From a virus, in IMG/VR virus record IMGVR_UViG_3300025073_000115, positions 1 through 34,263 of that record: DNA of 34,263 nucleotides; one strand, given 5' to 3'. Below are positions 16,409-24,052 of this stretch, piece after piece (position 1 is the stretch's first letter; every line of letters begins with the position of its first letter). Under the pieces are notes generated by a model. That model ran no database searches and had not been told where the DNA came from. It saw only the letters and a program-made list of their open reading frames with translations. The translations under genes and the position numbers were made by a program.

Positions 16409-18229
16409 TTATTTATAACCTAAATTAACCCAAAAATCTGCTCCACCAACTGTTTTAGTGGCGAGAGTTGTTGAGTTAGCCCACGAGATACCTGTATTAC
16501 ATAATTTACCAAACTCTCCAAGGTCAAGTGAGAATGATTGCCCAGCAGGAACAGGAATTGAGATTACAGGAACAGAGGCGTCAGCTGGTACTGTTGTAGA
16601 ATTATAAACTTGAAAATATCTAGTAGCGGCATTATTATTTACCCCAAAAACTGTATATAGAGTTCCAGCACTAGCTTTTGAGACACTTGAAGCTTCTAGT
16701 GCGGCGCTATCATCCCAAGCTAATTCACCAACAGAGACCGGCATAGGGTTAAGTCCTGTTATATCTGCATTTTCGACTTGTAAATTTGCATTGCAATTAA
16801 AATTATCATGTGTACTTTGTCGGATATCTCCAGTGTTACAAGCAGTTATTTTACCATCAATACTAGTAGTATCTCCTGCAATCGTTGCTAGATTACCTCC
16901 CGTTTCAAGAGCCAAGAGAGAAGTGTTAAGGTTAGTTCCAGCATTAGCTGTTACAGGAATTGCCGCCTGATCGGAGGCGAGAACAACTGGAGCAGAACCC
17001 GCCATATTCTTCTGTCCTAGAGTGCCTAACTTACCATCTATTGAAGATGTAGAGGTCGCTATATTCCCTGTATCAGTATCGATAGTCGATAGAGTGGTCT
17101 GTGTAGCGAAATCCTTACCTGCAATCGTTGCTAGATTACCTCCTGTTTCAAGAGCTAAGAGAGAAGTATTAAGGTTAGTTCCTGCATTGGCTGTTACAGG
17201 GATTGCCGCCTGATCGGAGGCGAGAACAACTGGAGCAGAACCTGCCATGTTCTTCTGCCCTAGAGTGCCTAACTTCGAGTCGATGCTTCCTGTGTCGGTG
17301 TCAATTGTCGACAATGTCCCTTCAACTCCATCAAGATGTCCTATCATAGTTGTTTGATTCGCCGCTGTTGCTTGACTTGTAAGCTTAGTATCTATACTTG
17401 ATAATGAAGTGGCACTATTCCCAGTATTTGTATTTGTGGTCACCAATGCTCCCTCAAGTCCGTCTGTATAGCCTTCTAATTGATCTACATAAGCATTTAA
17501 AGTAGTTAAAGTAGTGTTTGTTGTCCCAATTAATGTCTCAAGTCCATCAGTAAATCCTTCTAACCCATCTGTATAAGTTTTTAAATCTGTCATTTTGCCA
17601 TCAATACTCGATAAACTCGCATTCCCAGTATCTTGTTTTGCAGAGGTAGCCAAACCAGCTCCTGAAGCAATTCCTGTAATTTCAGTTTTACTTGTAATTG
17701 AATATTTAACGTAAACAGTATCTACTAATATTGCGGTTAAAGTATTTGCCGCATTATCAAAATTTACTTTTACGGCAATGTAATTAATTGAACTCCATGC
17801 CGCACCGTTCCCTGTTGTTGTTGTCGGAGTATTGATATCAACTTCAATCTTATTCCAGCCTGTAGTTAAAGCAGAATCAGCAGTTTGATATATATAATTA
17901 TGGCTTGCACTTTCGCCAATAATTAATTGAACATTGGCAATATTAGTAAGATCAGATAGATTTAACCAATATCCTAAAACACCATCTAAATACTCAACAA
18001 GATTAATTGTTTCCGCAGATGCAAGTGTCCGTGTTATTTGTCCAAAAGCTTCTGTTACTCCACTTTTCGCAAAAGAAAGAGAATTAGTTCCTTCTCTGTG
18101 ATTTACCGCAGTTGCTAAATCACTAACATCAGTCGAACCTGACCAATTAGTAGCACTTTCAGAATTATCTAAAATAAATCTATCTTGTTTAACGTGTGCA
18201 TAGACACGTTGTCTTGACGTATTTCCCAT
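16409..18229 (-). CDS. Repeat-rich fibre-like virion protein (606 aa)
   Basis: The start is placed at MGNTSRQRVYAHVK (18229); the ATG at 18265 would add 12 hydrophobic residues unlike the rest. Residues about 15-180 form a jelly-roll-like segment (NLVEYLDGVLGYWLNLSDLT). The middle has low-complexity trimer-fibre repeats with Ser-Ile-Asp and Thr-Asn motifs (SLSSIDGKMTDLKTYTDGLE). Two copies of LGQKNMAGSAPVVLASDQAA plus IPVTANAGTNLNTSLLALE follow, a phrase common in phage fibre and decoration proteins. The C-terminal 100 residues are a small beta domain (AATRYFQVYNSTTVPADASV). A neck or head fibre is likely, given its position near capsid genes. Confidence 0.7.
   Translation of the reverse strand: MGNTSRQRVYAHVKQDRFILDNSESATNWSGSTDVSDLATAVNHREGTNSLSFAKSGVTEAFGQITRTLASAETINLVEYLDGVLGYWLNLSDLTNIANVQLIIGESASHNYIYQTADSALTTGWNKIEVDINTPTTTTGNGAAWSSINYIAVKVNFDNAANTLTAILVDTVYVKYSITSKTEITGIASGAGLATSAKQDTGNASLSSIDGKMTDLKTYTDGLEGFTDGLETLIGTTNTTLTTLNAYVDQLEGYTDGLEGALVTTNTNTGNSATSLSSIDTKLTSQATAANQTTMIGHLDGVEGTLSTIDTDTGSIDSKLGTLGQKNMAGSAPVVLASDQAAIPVTANAGTNLNTSLLALETGGNLATIAGKDFATQTTLSTIDTDTGNIATSTSSIDGKLGTLGQKNMAGSAPVVLASDQAAIPVTANAGTNLNTSLLALETGGNLATIAGDTTSIDGKITACNTGDIRQSTHDNFNCNANLQVENADITGLNPMPVSVGELAWDDSAALEASSVSKASAGTLYTVFGVNNNAATRYFQVYNSTTVPADASVPVISIPVPAGQSFSLDLGEFGKLCNTGISWANSTTLATKTVGGADFWVNLGYK
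16875..17032 (-). repeat. Direct repeat copy A in the fibre-like gene
   Basis: About 158 bases, repeated in frame at 17119-17276 (offset 244). The copies differ at a small number of positions, nearly all at third codon positions (for example ccc/cct and gcc/gct), so the protein repeat is kept while DNA drifts. Confidence 0.85.
17119..17276 (-). repeat. Direct repeat copy B in the fibre-like gene
   Basis: Second in-frame copy of the unit at 16875-17032. It encodes the same LGQKNMAGSAPVVLASDQAA stretch and the following IPVTANAGTNLNTSLLALE. Confidence 0.85.
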
Positions 18230-18287
18230 ATTGTAAAAAATTAGCAAACAAACAAATTTGAGCAATTTTTTGTTTAAAATTTCAATT

Positions 18288-18311
18288 CATAGCCCCATTA
18301 CTGAGGCTATG
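18288..18311 (-). promoter_or_regulatory. Hairpin upstream of the fibre-like gene
   Basis: Minus-strand stem CATAGCC/GGCTATG, seven pairs, with a ten-base loop, between the stop of the 667-residue gene (18321) and the ATG at 18229. No T-run follows closely, so it may be a processing or stability hairpin rather than a terminator. Confidence 0.4.
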
Positions 18312-18320
18312 TCAAAAACT

Positions 18321-20324
18321 TTAAGATTTAACTACATTCATTTCCATTATTCCATTTGCAAATTCAGTTGTGCCATCTTCTTGTGTTACATATATTGCTA
18401 TTTGATCACCAGCATTACATGCCACACTCCAATTAGCAACTTCATTGACTATAAGAGCTTTTGTCCAAGTTGTAATTGCTGAACATTTACCATTAGTCAA
18501 ATTACAAAGAATAACCTTAGTATCATTATTAGCACCCGATACAGTTACAAAACTTACTCTTGACCTGCCAATAGTTCCAGCAGCAGGCATTTCAGTAGCC
18601 GAATCAGCTGAAATTAAATAATGTTCATGACTATCTAACAAAGGAATTTGAGTAATATTAACAGTAGCATTACATCTAGCTCTTACCCAATAAGCCGCTT
18701 GTGAATCAATAGTTGTTGAAGCCCAATTAGCTGGAGCAGAAAATATAATTTCACCATCTCTTTGAAATGATCGTAAACCGTTTTGTGCCGTGCTATCAGT
18801 ATAATCATATATGATGGTTAATGGCGACCATACTGCACCATCCCAATATTCCCAACTTAACGAATCTGCGCCATAAGTTGCTGGAGTACCAGCCGCAATA
18901 TCAAAATACATTACACCAAAAGGATTTGCTCCACCGAAATATACGGCATCATTTTCAACTTCTGTATCAGGGAATAATTGCCAATCCGCAGCGTATTGAT
19001 CACTTGTATTACTAGTGGAAACATTAGAAAATGAAGTTGTGCCATGATCATAAGTTTTTGCATAATCAGGTGCTTGCTCGGTTTGAGTTTCAGCGTTAAA
19101 TGGAAAACCAAACTCTGCAACAGTTCCCATTAATCCAACAGTAACTAAATCTGTTTTCAATCCTGCTTTCGCACTTACAACTCCTCCATTAGTCATTGTA
19201 GCATCACCACTCATAACAACCTTTGTATTATTAGCAGCAGTCCCATCAACTCCGATAAAGAATTGTCCACTTGCTAAGCCTTCAAGCATTGAATCTTCAA
19301 CTGCACCGCCAGCAATAGTTACAGCACCTGCGTTGTCCATCGTAGCATCTCCCGACATAACAACCTTTGTATTATTAGCAGCAGTCCCATCAATTCCGAT
19401 AAAGAATTGTCCACTTGCTAAGCCTTCAAGTAAGTTAGCGTCGACTGCACCACCTGCTATATGTTCAGAATCAACTGCATCATCAGCTATTTTAGTCCCA
19501 TCAATTGCATCAGCTTGAATTTGTGTTCTGCAATATTTAGTTATTTTTTTAGATCCAGGAAAAAATTCAATTTCTCCTATGGTAGCGGAAACGACTTTAA
19601 CCACACCAACTTCTTGTACCATTTGATCTGTACCAGTTGGAGCGGCAAATATAAATCCACCGGCAGTTGTATTATCAGCATACACTTTATCACCAATTGT
19701 TCTGCCAACTGTATTTACGTTAACAGCAAGACCAAAGGGATAAACAACGCCAGCAGTTGTATTTGCGATTTCGTCAAGTACAACGTGAGTCGCCTCAACT
19801 CCAGCATCAGCATCAGCTTTTGTTACAGTTATTCCAAGTGTCGTATCATATCCACTAAGATTTACTAATGTTCCAACAGTTAATGCTGAACCAATTGTAT
19901 TATAAATATTAGCACCTACATCTGTAGCGTTAGCTCTAACAGCTATACCACGACCAGCGCCTACGGCTAGACTTGCAGTCCCTTCTGTAGCATCACCAGT
20001 CATACCATTACCAGCAGTTACGCCAGTAATTACAGCTTCGACTCCTTCAATTAATGAAAAGCTTGAAGATGAAGTTGTGCCTATATTCCTATATTTACCA
20101 GTTGCACCTGTCGAGGTGTCTGTTTTAATATATTCAGCATCTTTCGCATAAACAGATTGACTGTTTTGCGTTGAAGCGGCAGCAGTACCAGTTGCTTTAG
20201 TAATCAATCCAGCATTATCTCGTTCCATAACTCTTATAGTTTGGCTATTGATAGTCTGTGTTTGACCTATAGTCTGGATCTGACCTACCACGACCTTTTG
20301 TCGTTTTTTTGTATAATCAGCCAT
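18321..20324 (-). CDS. Multidomain virion protein (667 aa)
   Basis: The N-terminal 60 residues are polar (KKRQKVVVGQIQTIGQTQTI). Residues about 90-260 resemble DUF2190-type capsid cement domains (GRGIAVRANATDVGANIYNT, DKVYADNTTAGGFIFAAPTG). Two repeats follow, each with MLEGLASGQFFIG or LLEGLASGQFFIG, then VDGTAANNTKVVMSGDATM, a fibre-like unit seen in many phages. The C-terminal 220 residues hold a beta domain with SWEYWDGAVWSPL and AAYWVRARCNATVNITQIPL, seen in tail-tip and surface proteins. It lies directly after the capsid cluster. A capsid-surface decoration or head fibre is likely. Confidence 0.7.
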   Translation of the reverse strand: MADYTKKRQKVVVGQIQTIGQTQTINSQTIRVMERDNAGLITKATGTAAASTQNSQSVYAKDAEYIKTDTSTGATGKYRNIGTTSSSSFSLIEGVEAVITGVTAGNGMTGDATEGTASLAVGAGRGIAVRANATDVGANIYNTIGSALTVGTLVNLSGYDTTLGITVTKADADAGVEATHVVLDEIANTTAGVVYPFGLAVNVNTVGRTIGDKVYADNTTAGGFIFAAPTGTDQMVQEVGVVKVVSATIGEIEFFPGSKKITKYCRTQIQADAIDGTKIADDAVDSEHIAGGAVDANLLEGLASGQFFIGIDGTAANNTKVVMSGDATMDNAGAVTIAGGAVEDSMLEGLASGQFFIGVDGTAANNTKVVMSGDATMTNGGVVSAKAGLKTDLVTVGLMGTVAEFGFPFNAETQTEQAPDYAKTYDHGTTSFSNVSTSNTSDQYAADWQLFPDTEVENDAVYFGGANPFGVMYFDIAAGTPATYGADSLSWEYWDGAVWSPLTIIYDYTDSTAQNGLRSFQRDGEIIFSAPANWASTTIDSQAAYWVRARCNATVNITQIPLLDSHEHYLISADSATEMPAAGTIGRSRVSFVTVSGANNDTKVILCNLTNGKCSAITTWTKALIVNEVANWSVACNAGDQIAIYVTQEDGTTEFANGIMEMNVVKS
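19194..19286 (-). repeat. In-frame direct repeat copy A in the 667-aa virion gene
   Basis: 93 bases matching 19338-19430 with few differences (offset 144). It encodes the LEGLASGQFFIG..DGTAANNTKVVMSGDATM unit. Confidence 0.85.
19338..19430 (-). repeat. In-frame direct repeat copy B in the 667-aa virion gene
   Basis: Second copy of the 93-base unit at 19194-19286, with almost the same protein; one visible change is Ile for Val before the Asp-Gly-Thr. Confidence 0.85.
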
Positions 20325-20335
20325 ATTTTAATTTA

Positions 20336-20632
20336 TTAAGAAATAATTCCTTTTTCCAAAAACAATTTAATTAATGTTGGTTCTTGTATTTCCGTACCAC
20401 GTTTAAACAATTGACCATTATGCAAAACGTTACTTAATATTATATGCTTGCCTGACTGTTTAGTCTGAACTTCCGCTTTTTCAGTTAATTGAACTTTTAA
20501 GTCTTCAACTTGTTTTTTCAATTTACCATTCTCCATACGAAGAACTAAAATTGTTTTATCTTGCTCAGCAATTCGAGCGTGCAAGTCAACATTATCAATT
20601 GTTTGTGAATTTTTATTAGCAGTTTTTTCCAT
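20336..20632 (-). CDS. Coiled-coil protein downstream of the capsid gene (98 aa)
   Basis: Residues about 16-55 are a coiled coil (LHARIAEQDKTILVLRMENG, KLKKQVEDLKVQLTEKAEVQ). The C-terminal 35 residues (HIILSNVLHNGQLFKRGTEI, EPTLIKLFLEKGIIS) form a compact beta-alpha unit like the small KGxx-containing domains often found next to Mu-type capsid genes. It lies between the major capsid and the 667-residue virion protein. A role in head completion or as a minor head protein is plausible. No catalytic residues are seen. Confidence 0.6.
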   Translation of the reverse strand: MEKTANKNSQTIDNVDLHARIAEQDKTILVLRMENGKLKKQVEDLKVQLTEKAEVQTKQSGKHIILSNVLHNGQLFKRGTEIQEPTLIKLFLEKGIIS

Positions 20633-20655
20633 TGTTTAAAATTTAAATATTAAGA

Positions 20656-21585
20656 TTAAGCTACCGCATCTTTAATGAAGTAAGCTAAATTAACGTCTAT
20701 TACGTTCTGATCAAACGAATCTCTTACTCTAACAACATCAGACAAAATAGCATCTTCGTATCTAACGTCTACTTGTCTTTGAACATCCTTAAATGTTATT
20801 CCGAAAGTAGGAGCCATTAGACTTGGTCTAGCTCTATGTATTAACCAAGCATGTTTGCCCCAAATATTATCTAAATCATCAGTTTGACCTTCATTTGAAG
20901 CTAGTTTTATAGCATCTCCAATTAAGATTTCTTCAACTTGGAATAATTCCGCCATAGCTTTTTTGATTGCTTCCATGTTAGTCATTCCTACTGAAACAAT
21001 ACGAGCTGTTAAATCAGGATGAATTAATAGGGTTTCCCATACATCATTACCTAGAACTAATACGTTAGGTTTTTTACCTGTTAAGCCAAGCATAGTAGTC
21101 CTACCTGTTTTAACAATTCCAAGGGGATCAGAATTAGCATAATCGCTAAATTGTGAAGTACCACTTAATGTAACATTAGAAGTTAAATTGCCTGTGCTTG
21201 CCATATACGTAGCCAAAGCATTTTCTTGATAACCCCACATTTTATCGATTGCAAAAGCTGTTGCATCTCTTTTTGCATCATAAGGATCATCTTGATTATT
21301 TTGAAATTCAATTGGAACTTCTTTTTCAATTGCTTTTTCTGTACAAGCATAAGTGCCTTGACTAACAGTATAATCAAAAGACATTGCTCTTGTACCTGGA
21401 GCACGTTCCATGCTGTCAGGAAGACGTAAATTGTCTTTACCATATTTAGCATATTTACCTGATTTTTCTTTAACCGCAAGAATCGGCATAATACGATCCG
21501 CAATTAAATTATTGTTGCGATATGCAACTGAGAACTGTGTCAAAATCTTATCGACTTTGGTTTGACCCAATAATGGATTAGCCAT
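20656..21585 (-). CDS. Major capsid protein (309 aa)
   Basis: 309 residues, the usual size of an HK97-fold capsid subunit of the Mu-like/E-like class. Characteristic parts are the N-terminal arm (ILTQFSVAYRNNNLIADRIM, ILAVKEKSGKYAKYGKDNLR), the spine-helix region (DAKRDATAFAIDKMWGYQENA), the P-domain strand VLVLGNDVWETLLIHPDLT, and a C-terminal strand FKDVQRQVDVRYEDAILSDV. It lies right after the protease/scaffold gene and a small cement-like gene, the standard order. The N-terminal arm is short, consistent with a separate scaffold (see 22048-23457). Confidence 0.88.
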   Translation of the reverse strand: MANPLLGQTKVDKILTQFSVAYRNNNLIADRIMPILAVKEKSGKYAKYGKDNLRLPDSMERAPGTRAMSFDYTVSQGTYACTEKAIEKEVPIEFQNNQDDPYDAKRDATAFAIDKMWGYQENALATYMASTGNLTSNVTLSGTSQFSDYANSDPLGIVKTGRTTMLGLTGKKPNVLVLGNDVWETLLIHPDLTARIVSVGMTNMEAIKKAMAELFQVEEILIGDAIKLASNEGQTDDLDNIWGKHAWLIHRARPSLMAPTFGITFKDVQRQVDVRYEDAILSDVVRVRDSFDQNVIDVNLAYFIKDAVA

Positions 21586-21626
21586 ATATTTATATTTAAT
21601 TAATTAATAAAAACAAACTATTCGGA

Positions 21627-22022
21627 TTATTCATCTGTAGCTGTTACTTCACCAAAACAAAGTTGCACTTCCGCGATATCATTATCAGCATAAGTACCCA
21701 AAGCTCTAGCGAAATAATTTTCGTTTGCTGCATCACAAATTTCAGCATCGCCATCTGACGTAGGAGTCAATAAAGACCCCATAGTAACAGCTTGAGCAAG
21801 CTTACATTTAGACACGCCTGCGATCCTAACAATCGCTATTTCTCCAGCAGCAGGAGCATTTTGTAAAATACCAAGTGCTTTTTCGTTTGCGCCACAAATA
21901 GCGACTTGATTGCTTCCGTTCTCTTTTACAGCGAAATACTGTTTCGTTGCTAAGGTCGCAACTGCTTCCACACTAATATCTATTGAACCTTCATCAGTGA
22001 TGAATTTATCTAAAGATGTCAT
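21627..22022 (-). CDS. Capsid cement / decoration protein (131 aa)
   Basis: A beta-barrel-like small protein: ISVEAVATLATKQYFAVKEN, EKALGILQNAPAAGEIAIVR, IAGVSKCKLAQAVTMGSLL. The G-I-L-Q-x-x-P-x-x-G-E pattern followed by R-x-x-G-x-x-K is typical of DUF2190-like and Mu-type decoration proteins that bind the capsid surface. Its place between protease/scaffold and major capsid is the usual one. Copy number should be close to that of the capsid protein. Confidence 0.82.
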   Translation of the reverse strand: MTSLDKFITDEGSIDISVEAVATLATKQYFAVKENGSNQVAICGANEKALGILQNAPAAGEIAIVRIAGVSKCKLAQAVTMGSLLTPTSDGDAEICDAANENYFARALGTYADNDIAEVQLCFGEVTATDE

Positions 22023-22047
22023 ATATATAAAATATTAAAAAATAAAA

Positions 22048-23457
22048 TTATTTATTAAAAACTTCTTTCTGAGCTTGGATAACAGCGATATGTTTTTCCA
22101 TACCCTGCTTAACGTATTCCTCAGCAAGAATTTCTACTTTTTTAAGTTTCGCTTCCTCTTCGCCTTCCTCACTTAGCTTTTCATTTCCTTTATTTGTGCC
22201 CAATTCTTTAACCATTTCTTCGTTAACAATAACAACACTAGACAATAAAACTTTGAATTGTCCATACTGTTCATCGTTTAAAGAAGAAATAAATTCTGAA
22301 AGATTTTGCGAATCTTTTTTAAGTGCAGGTTTGCCGACTTCAGATAATACAACACTTTCGATTCTTTCTTTAAGAACAATTTGTTTTTTCTCTTCTTGAA
22401 GTTTAGCAATTTCAGCATCTTTTTCGACCAAAGATTCTTGCAATTTAGTTAATTCATTCGTTTCAGACATTTTCTTTTCTTTTTTCATTGTTTCTTCTTT
22501 CAAAGAAAGTTCACAAGCCTTAGAGGCTTCTTCTTTTGACATGCCTTTTTTTATGTTATCCATCATGCAAGTTTTCATTGCGGGATCAGTAACCTCAGCA
22601 AGTTCCTCTTCTATTGTAGGTTTAACCTCTTCAGGTTTTGCTTCTACTTCCTTAACTTCAGGATCAAGTTCTTTAACTTGTTCCTCATCAAGAGTAGTAA
22701 GCATATTCTTGAGAATTGATTTTTCAGATGCTGAAACAACATCTTTCTTTTTCAATTCTTCAAGATACATTTTAATTGCATCCATATTAGAATTATTAGT
22801 TATTAAAAATAATTGATTTGAAAGTGATTCGCTTAAAACAATCCCACCCTGATTTATGTTCTTCACGGCTGGGATATTAGTAAGTGCACCACCAATTAAT
22901 ACATTATTGAAAGTTTGATTTGACACGTCATCAAACCATTTCTGTGCAAATTCAGCACTAAAAAACCTAAATTGTTTATTTTTAAGCTTTTCTTCTCCAA
23001 GCGGAGTCCACTCAACTTTTGCCATTAACTTTTGTCCTCGAATAAAAAGATCTTTAAACCAGCCTGCCGCTTCACCATCTCTATTATGTCCTAAATTAAC
23101 TTGTAAATCGACTCCATAAGCCCCATTCTTCCAGTTAGCAATAAATTCTTTAAGCATCGATAATGTAATGTTAAGTTCACGACTTTTTAAAGTTCCTACC
23201 CTTAAGACCTCAATTGTGCTTATTTTGCCCTTAACTGAAAATTCGCTTAGATACTCAAAAAACCCTTCTAGGTTTTCAGAAAAGTGTTGCTCGACTATTT
23301 GTAATTCTTCTTGAGATAGATCTGATTCATCTGTTGTGCTTCCTTCCACCCTTGACCTAATAGCACCACAAATACGATTAGCCTTCTCTTTAGAAAAGCC
23401 TTTACTCTCTTGATCTACTACACAAGCTTCAAAGTTTTTGTATTTTGCAAATGGCAT
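22048..23457 (-). CDS. Mu I-like head maturation protease with scaffold domain (469 aa)
   Basis: The protease part lies about residues 72-225: STIEVLRVGTLKSRELNITL, VNLGHNRDGEAAGWFKDLFI, LMAKVEWTPLGEEKLKNKQF, RFFSAEFAQKW and GGALTNIPAVKN. These match Mu gene I-type proteases, which process scaffold and capsid during head maturation. The rest, about 235-469, is acidic and helical (TKLQESLVEKDAEIAKLQEE), a scaffold. Two copies of a small Cys-containing motif occur: ACVVDQESKGFSKEKANRIC at residues 11-30 and KTCMMDNIKKGMSKEEASKA near 314-333. An internal ATG at the scaffold start, MDAIKMYLEELKK (about residue 224), could give a scaffold-only product, as in Mu. Its own ATG lies in a hairpin. Confidence 0.88.
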   Translation of the reverse strand: MPFAKYKNFEACVVDQESKGFSKEKANRICGAIRSRVEGSTTDESDLSQEELQIVEQHFSENLEGFFEYLSEFSVKGKISTIEVLRVGTLKSRELNITLSMLKEFIANWKNGAYGVDLQVNLGHNRDGEAAGWFKDLFIRGQKLMAKVEWTPLGEEKLKNKQFRFFSAEFAQKWFDDVSNQTFNNVLIGGALTNIPAVKNINQGGIVLSESLSNQLFLITNNSNMDAIKMYLEELKKKDVVSASEKSILKNMLTTLDEEQVKELDPEVKEVEAKPEEVKPTIEEELAEVTDPAMKTCMMDNIKKGMSKEEASKACELSLKEETMKKEKKMSETNELTKLQESLVEKDAEIAKLQEEKKQIVLKERIESVVLSEVGKPALKKDSQNLSEFISSLNDEQYGQFKVLLSSVVIVNEEMVKELGTNKGNEKLSEEGEEEAKLKKVEILAEEYVKQGMEKHIAVIQAQKEVFNK

Positions 23458-23491
23458 AGAAACCTAGATATGAACCTCTAGGGCTTCTATG
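23455..23491 (-). promoter_or_regulatory. Leader hairpin enclosing the protease start codon, shared element copy 3
   Basis: On the minus strand CATAGAA pairs with TTCTATG and, inside, CCTAG pairs with CTAGG, with a 2x1 internal loop and a ten-base terminal loop. The last three bases of the 3' arm are the ATG of the protease gene, so the start codon would be paired. The 5' arm and loop contain AGAAGCCCTAGAGGTTCAT, also found at 13520-13538 and, with one change, at 4709-4727. The upstream gene, ending 13 bases before, encodes a Com-like zinc finger. Confidence 0.55.
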
Positions 23492-23503
23492 TTAATAATA
23501 ACA

Positions 23504-23713
23504 TTATAAGTTTATAATGTATTGCGCATTAACGTCAAGTTGTTTTTTTATTATTTTTGTAAAAACAATTCCTTTTCCTACATGCACAATATTTTTACAT
23601 TTATCACATTTTATGTTAATGTATCCCTCCTCAATATTTCCTTTAAATAATAAAGAATTACATGGTCGATTATTATACCAGCCCTGACAACGAATTTCAG
23701 TAATTTCACTCAT
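23504..23713 (-). CDS. Com-like zinc-finger protein (69 aa)
   Basis: Four cysteines in the order of Mu Com-like proteins: IRCQGWYNNRPCNSLLFKG gives the first pair (C9, C18), and INIKCDKCKNIVHV the second (C-x2-C). Com of phage Mu is a small zinc-finger RNA-binding protein that melts a hairpin at the mom start so that mom can be translated. The first Cys pair here is spaced C-x8-C rather than C-x2-C, as is common in distant relatives. The C-terminal 25 residues are basic. It sits between the split MuF gene and the protease, next to a hairpin enclosing the protease start. RNA binding is inferred from the family. Confidence 0.75.
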   Translation of the reverse strand: MSEITEIRCQGWYNNRPCNSLLFKGNIEEGYINIKCDKCKNIVHVGKGIVFTKIIKKQLDVNAQYIINL

Positions 23714-23722
23714 AATAATATA

Positions 23723-24013
23723 TTAATTATTAATTTTCTCATACGCTCTACTATCCTTGCGAATAATAGGTTCTTTTGGCTGGGTAACGGTATTAATTCT
23801 TGGTACTCCCTCAACCGTTTCAACCTTAGATCGTAAACTCTGCGGAATCCCTGTAATAGTAGGAAGTGGTGTTTCGCCTTTAAGTACAGCCACGTTAATT
23901 CCTCTGCAATTTTTCACTTTTATTCTCTCTATAGTATAACTCTCATCATCACATACTCCAAAATTATATACTGTACCTTGATAAGGAATAGATTGTATTG
24001 ATTTAATTTTCAT
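23723..24013 (-). CDS. Intein C-fragment fused to the MuF C-terminal part (96 aa)
   Basis: Residues 1-35 are a split-intein C-fragment: MKIKSIQSIPYQGTVYNFGV, then CDDESYTIERIKVKN. The YQGTVYNFGV stretch is intein block F, and KN before Cys36 is the C-terminal splice junction. The 35-residue length is like the DnaE Int-C. Residues 36-96 are C-extein: CRGINVAVLKGETPLPTITG and a polar tail to the stop. The extein Cys-Arg completes the MuF His-x-Asn-Cys-Arg motif whose first half is in the gene at 24605-27406. Two key intein positions are unusual: block F lacks the typical His (Glu there), and the residue before the final Asn is Lys. The peptide alone would have no enzyme activity. Confidence 0.9.
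   Translation of the reverse strand: MKIKSIQSIPYQGTVYNFGVCDDESYTIERIKVKNCRGINVAVLKGETPLPTITGIPQSLRSKVETVEGVPRINTVTQPKEPIIRKDSRAYEKINN
23909..24013 (-). other. Split intein, C-fragment (Int-C, 35 aa)
   Basis: Splice junction is predicted between Asn35 and Cys36; the Cys codon is at 23908-23906. The fragment has its own ATG at 24013, 39 bases from the oppositely oriented HNH start. Confidence 0.88.
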
Positions 24014-24052
24014 GATGTCGTAGTATGAAAGTGGTTAATAAATATAATTGAT

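Noticed and set aside
16409-20324. Diversity-generating retroelement or CRISPR array in the repeat-rich genes
   Set aside because: There are only two copies of each unit, differences are mostly synonymous rather than adenine-directed, there is no reverse transcriptase, and there is no regular short repeat-spacer pattern.
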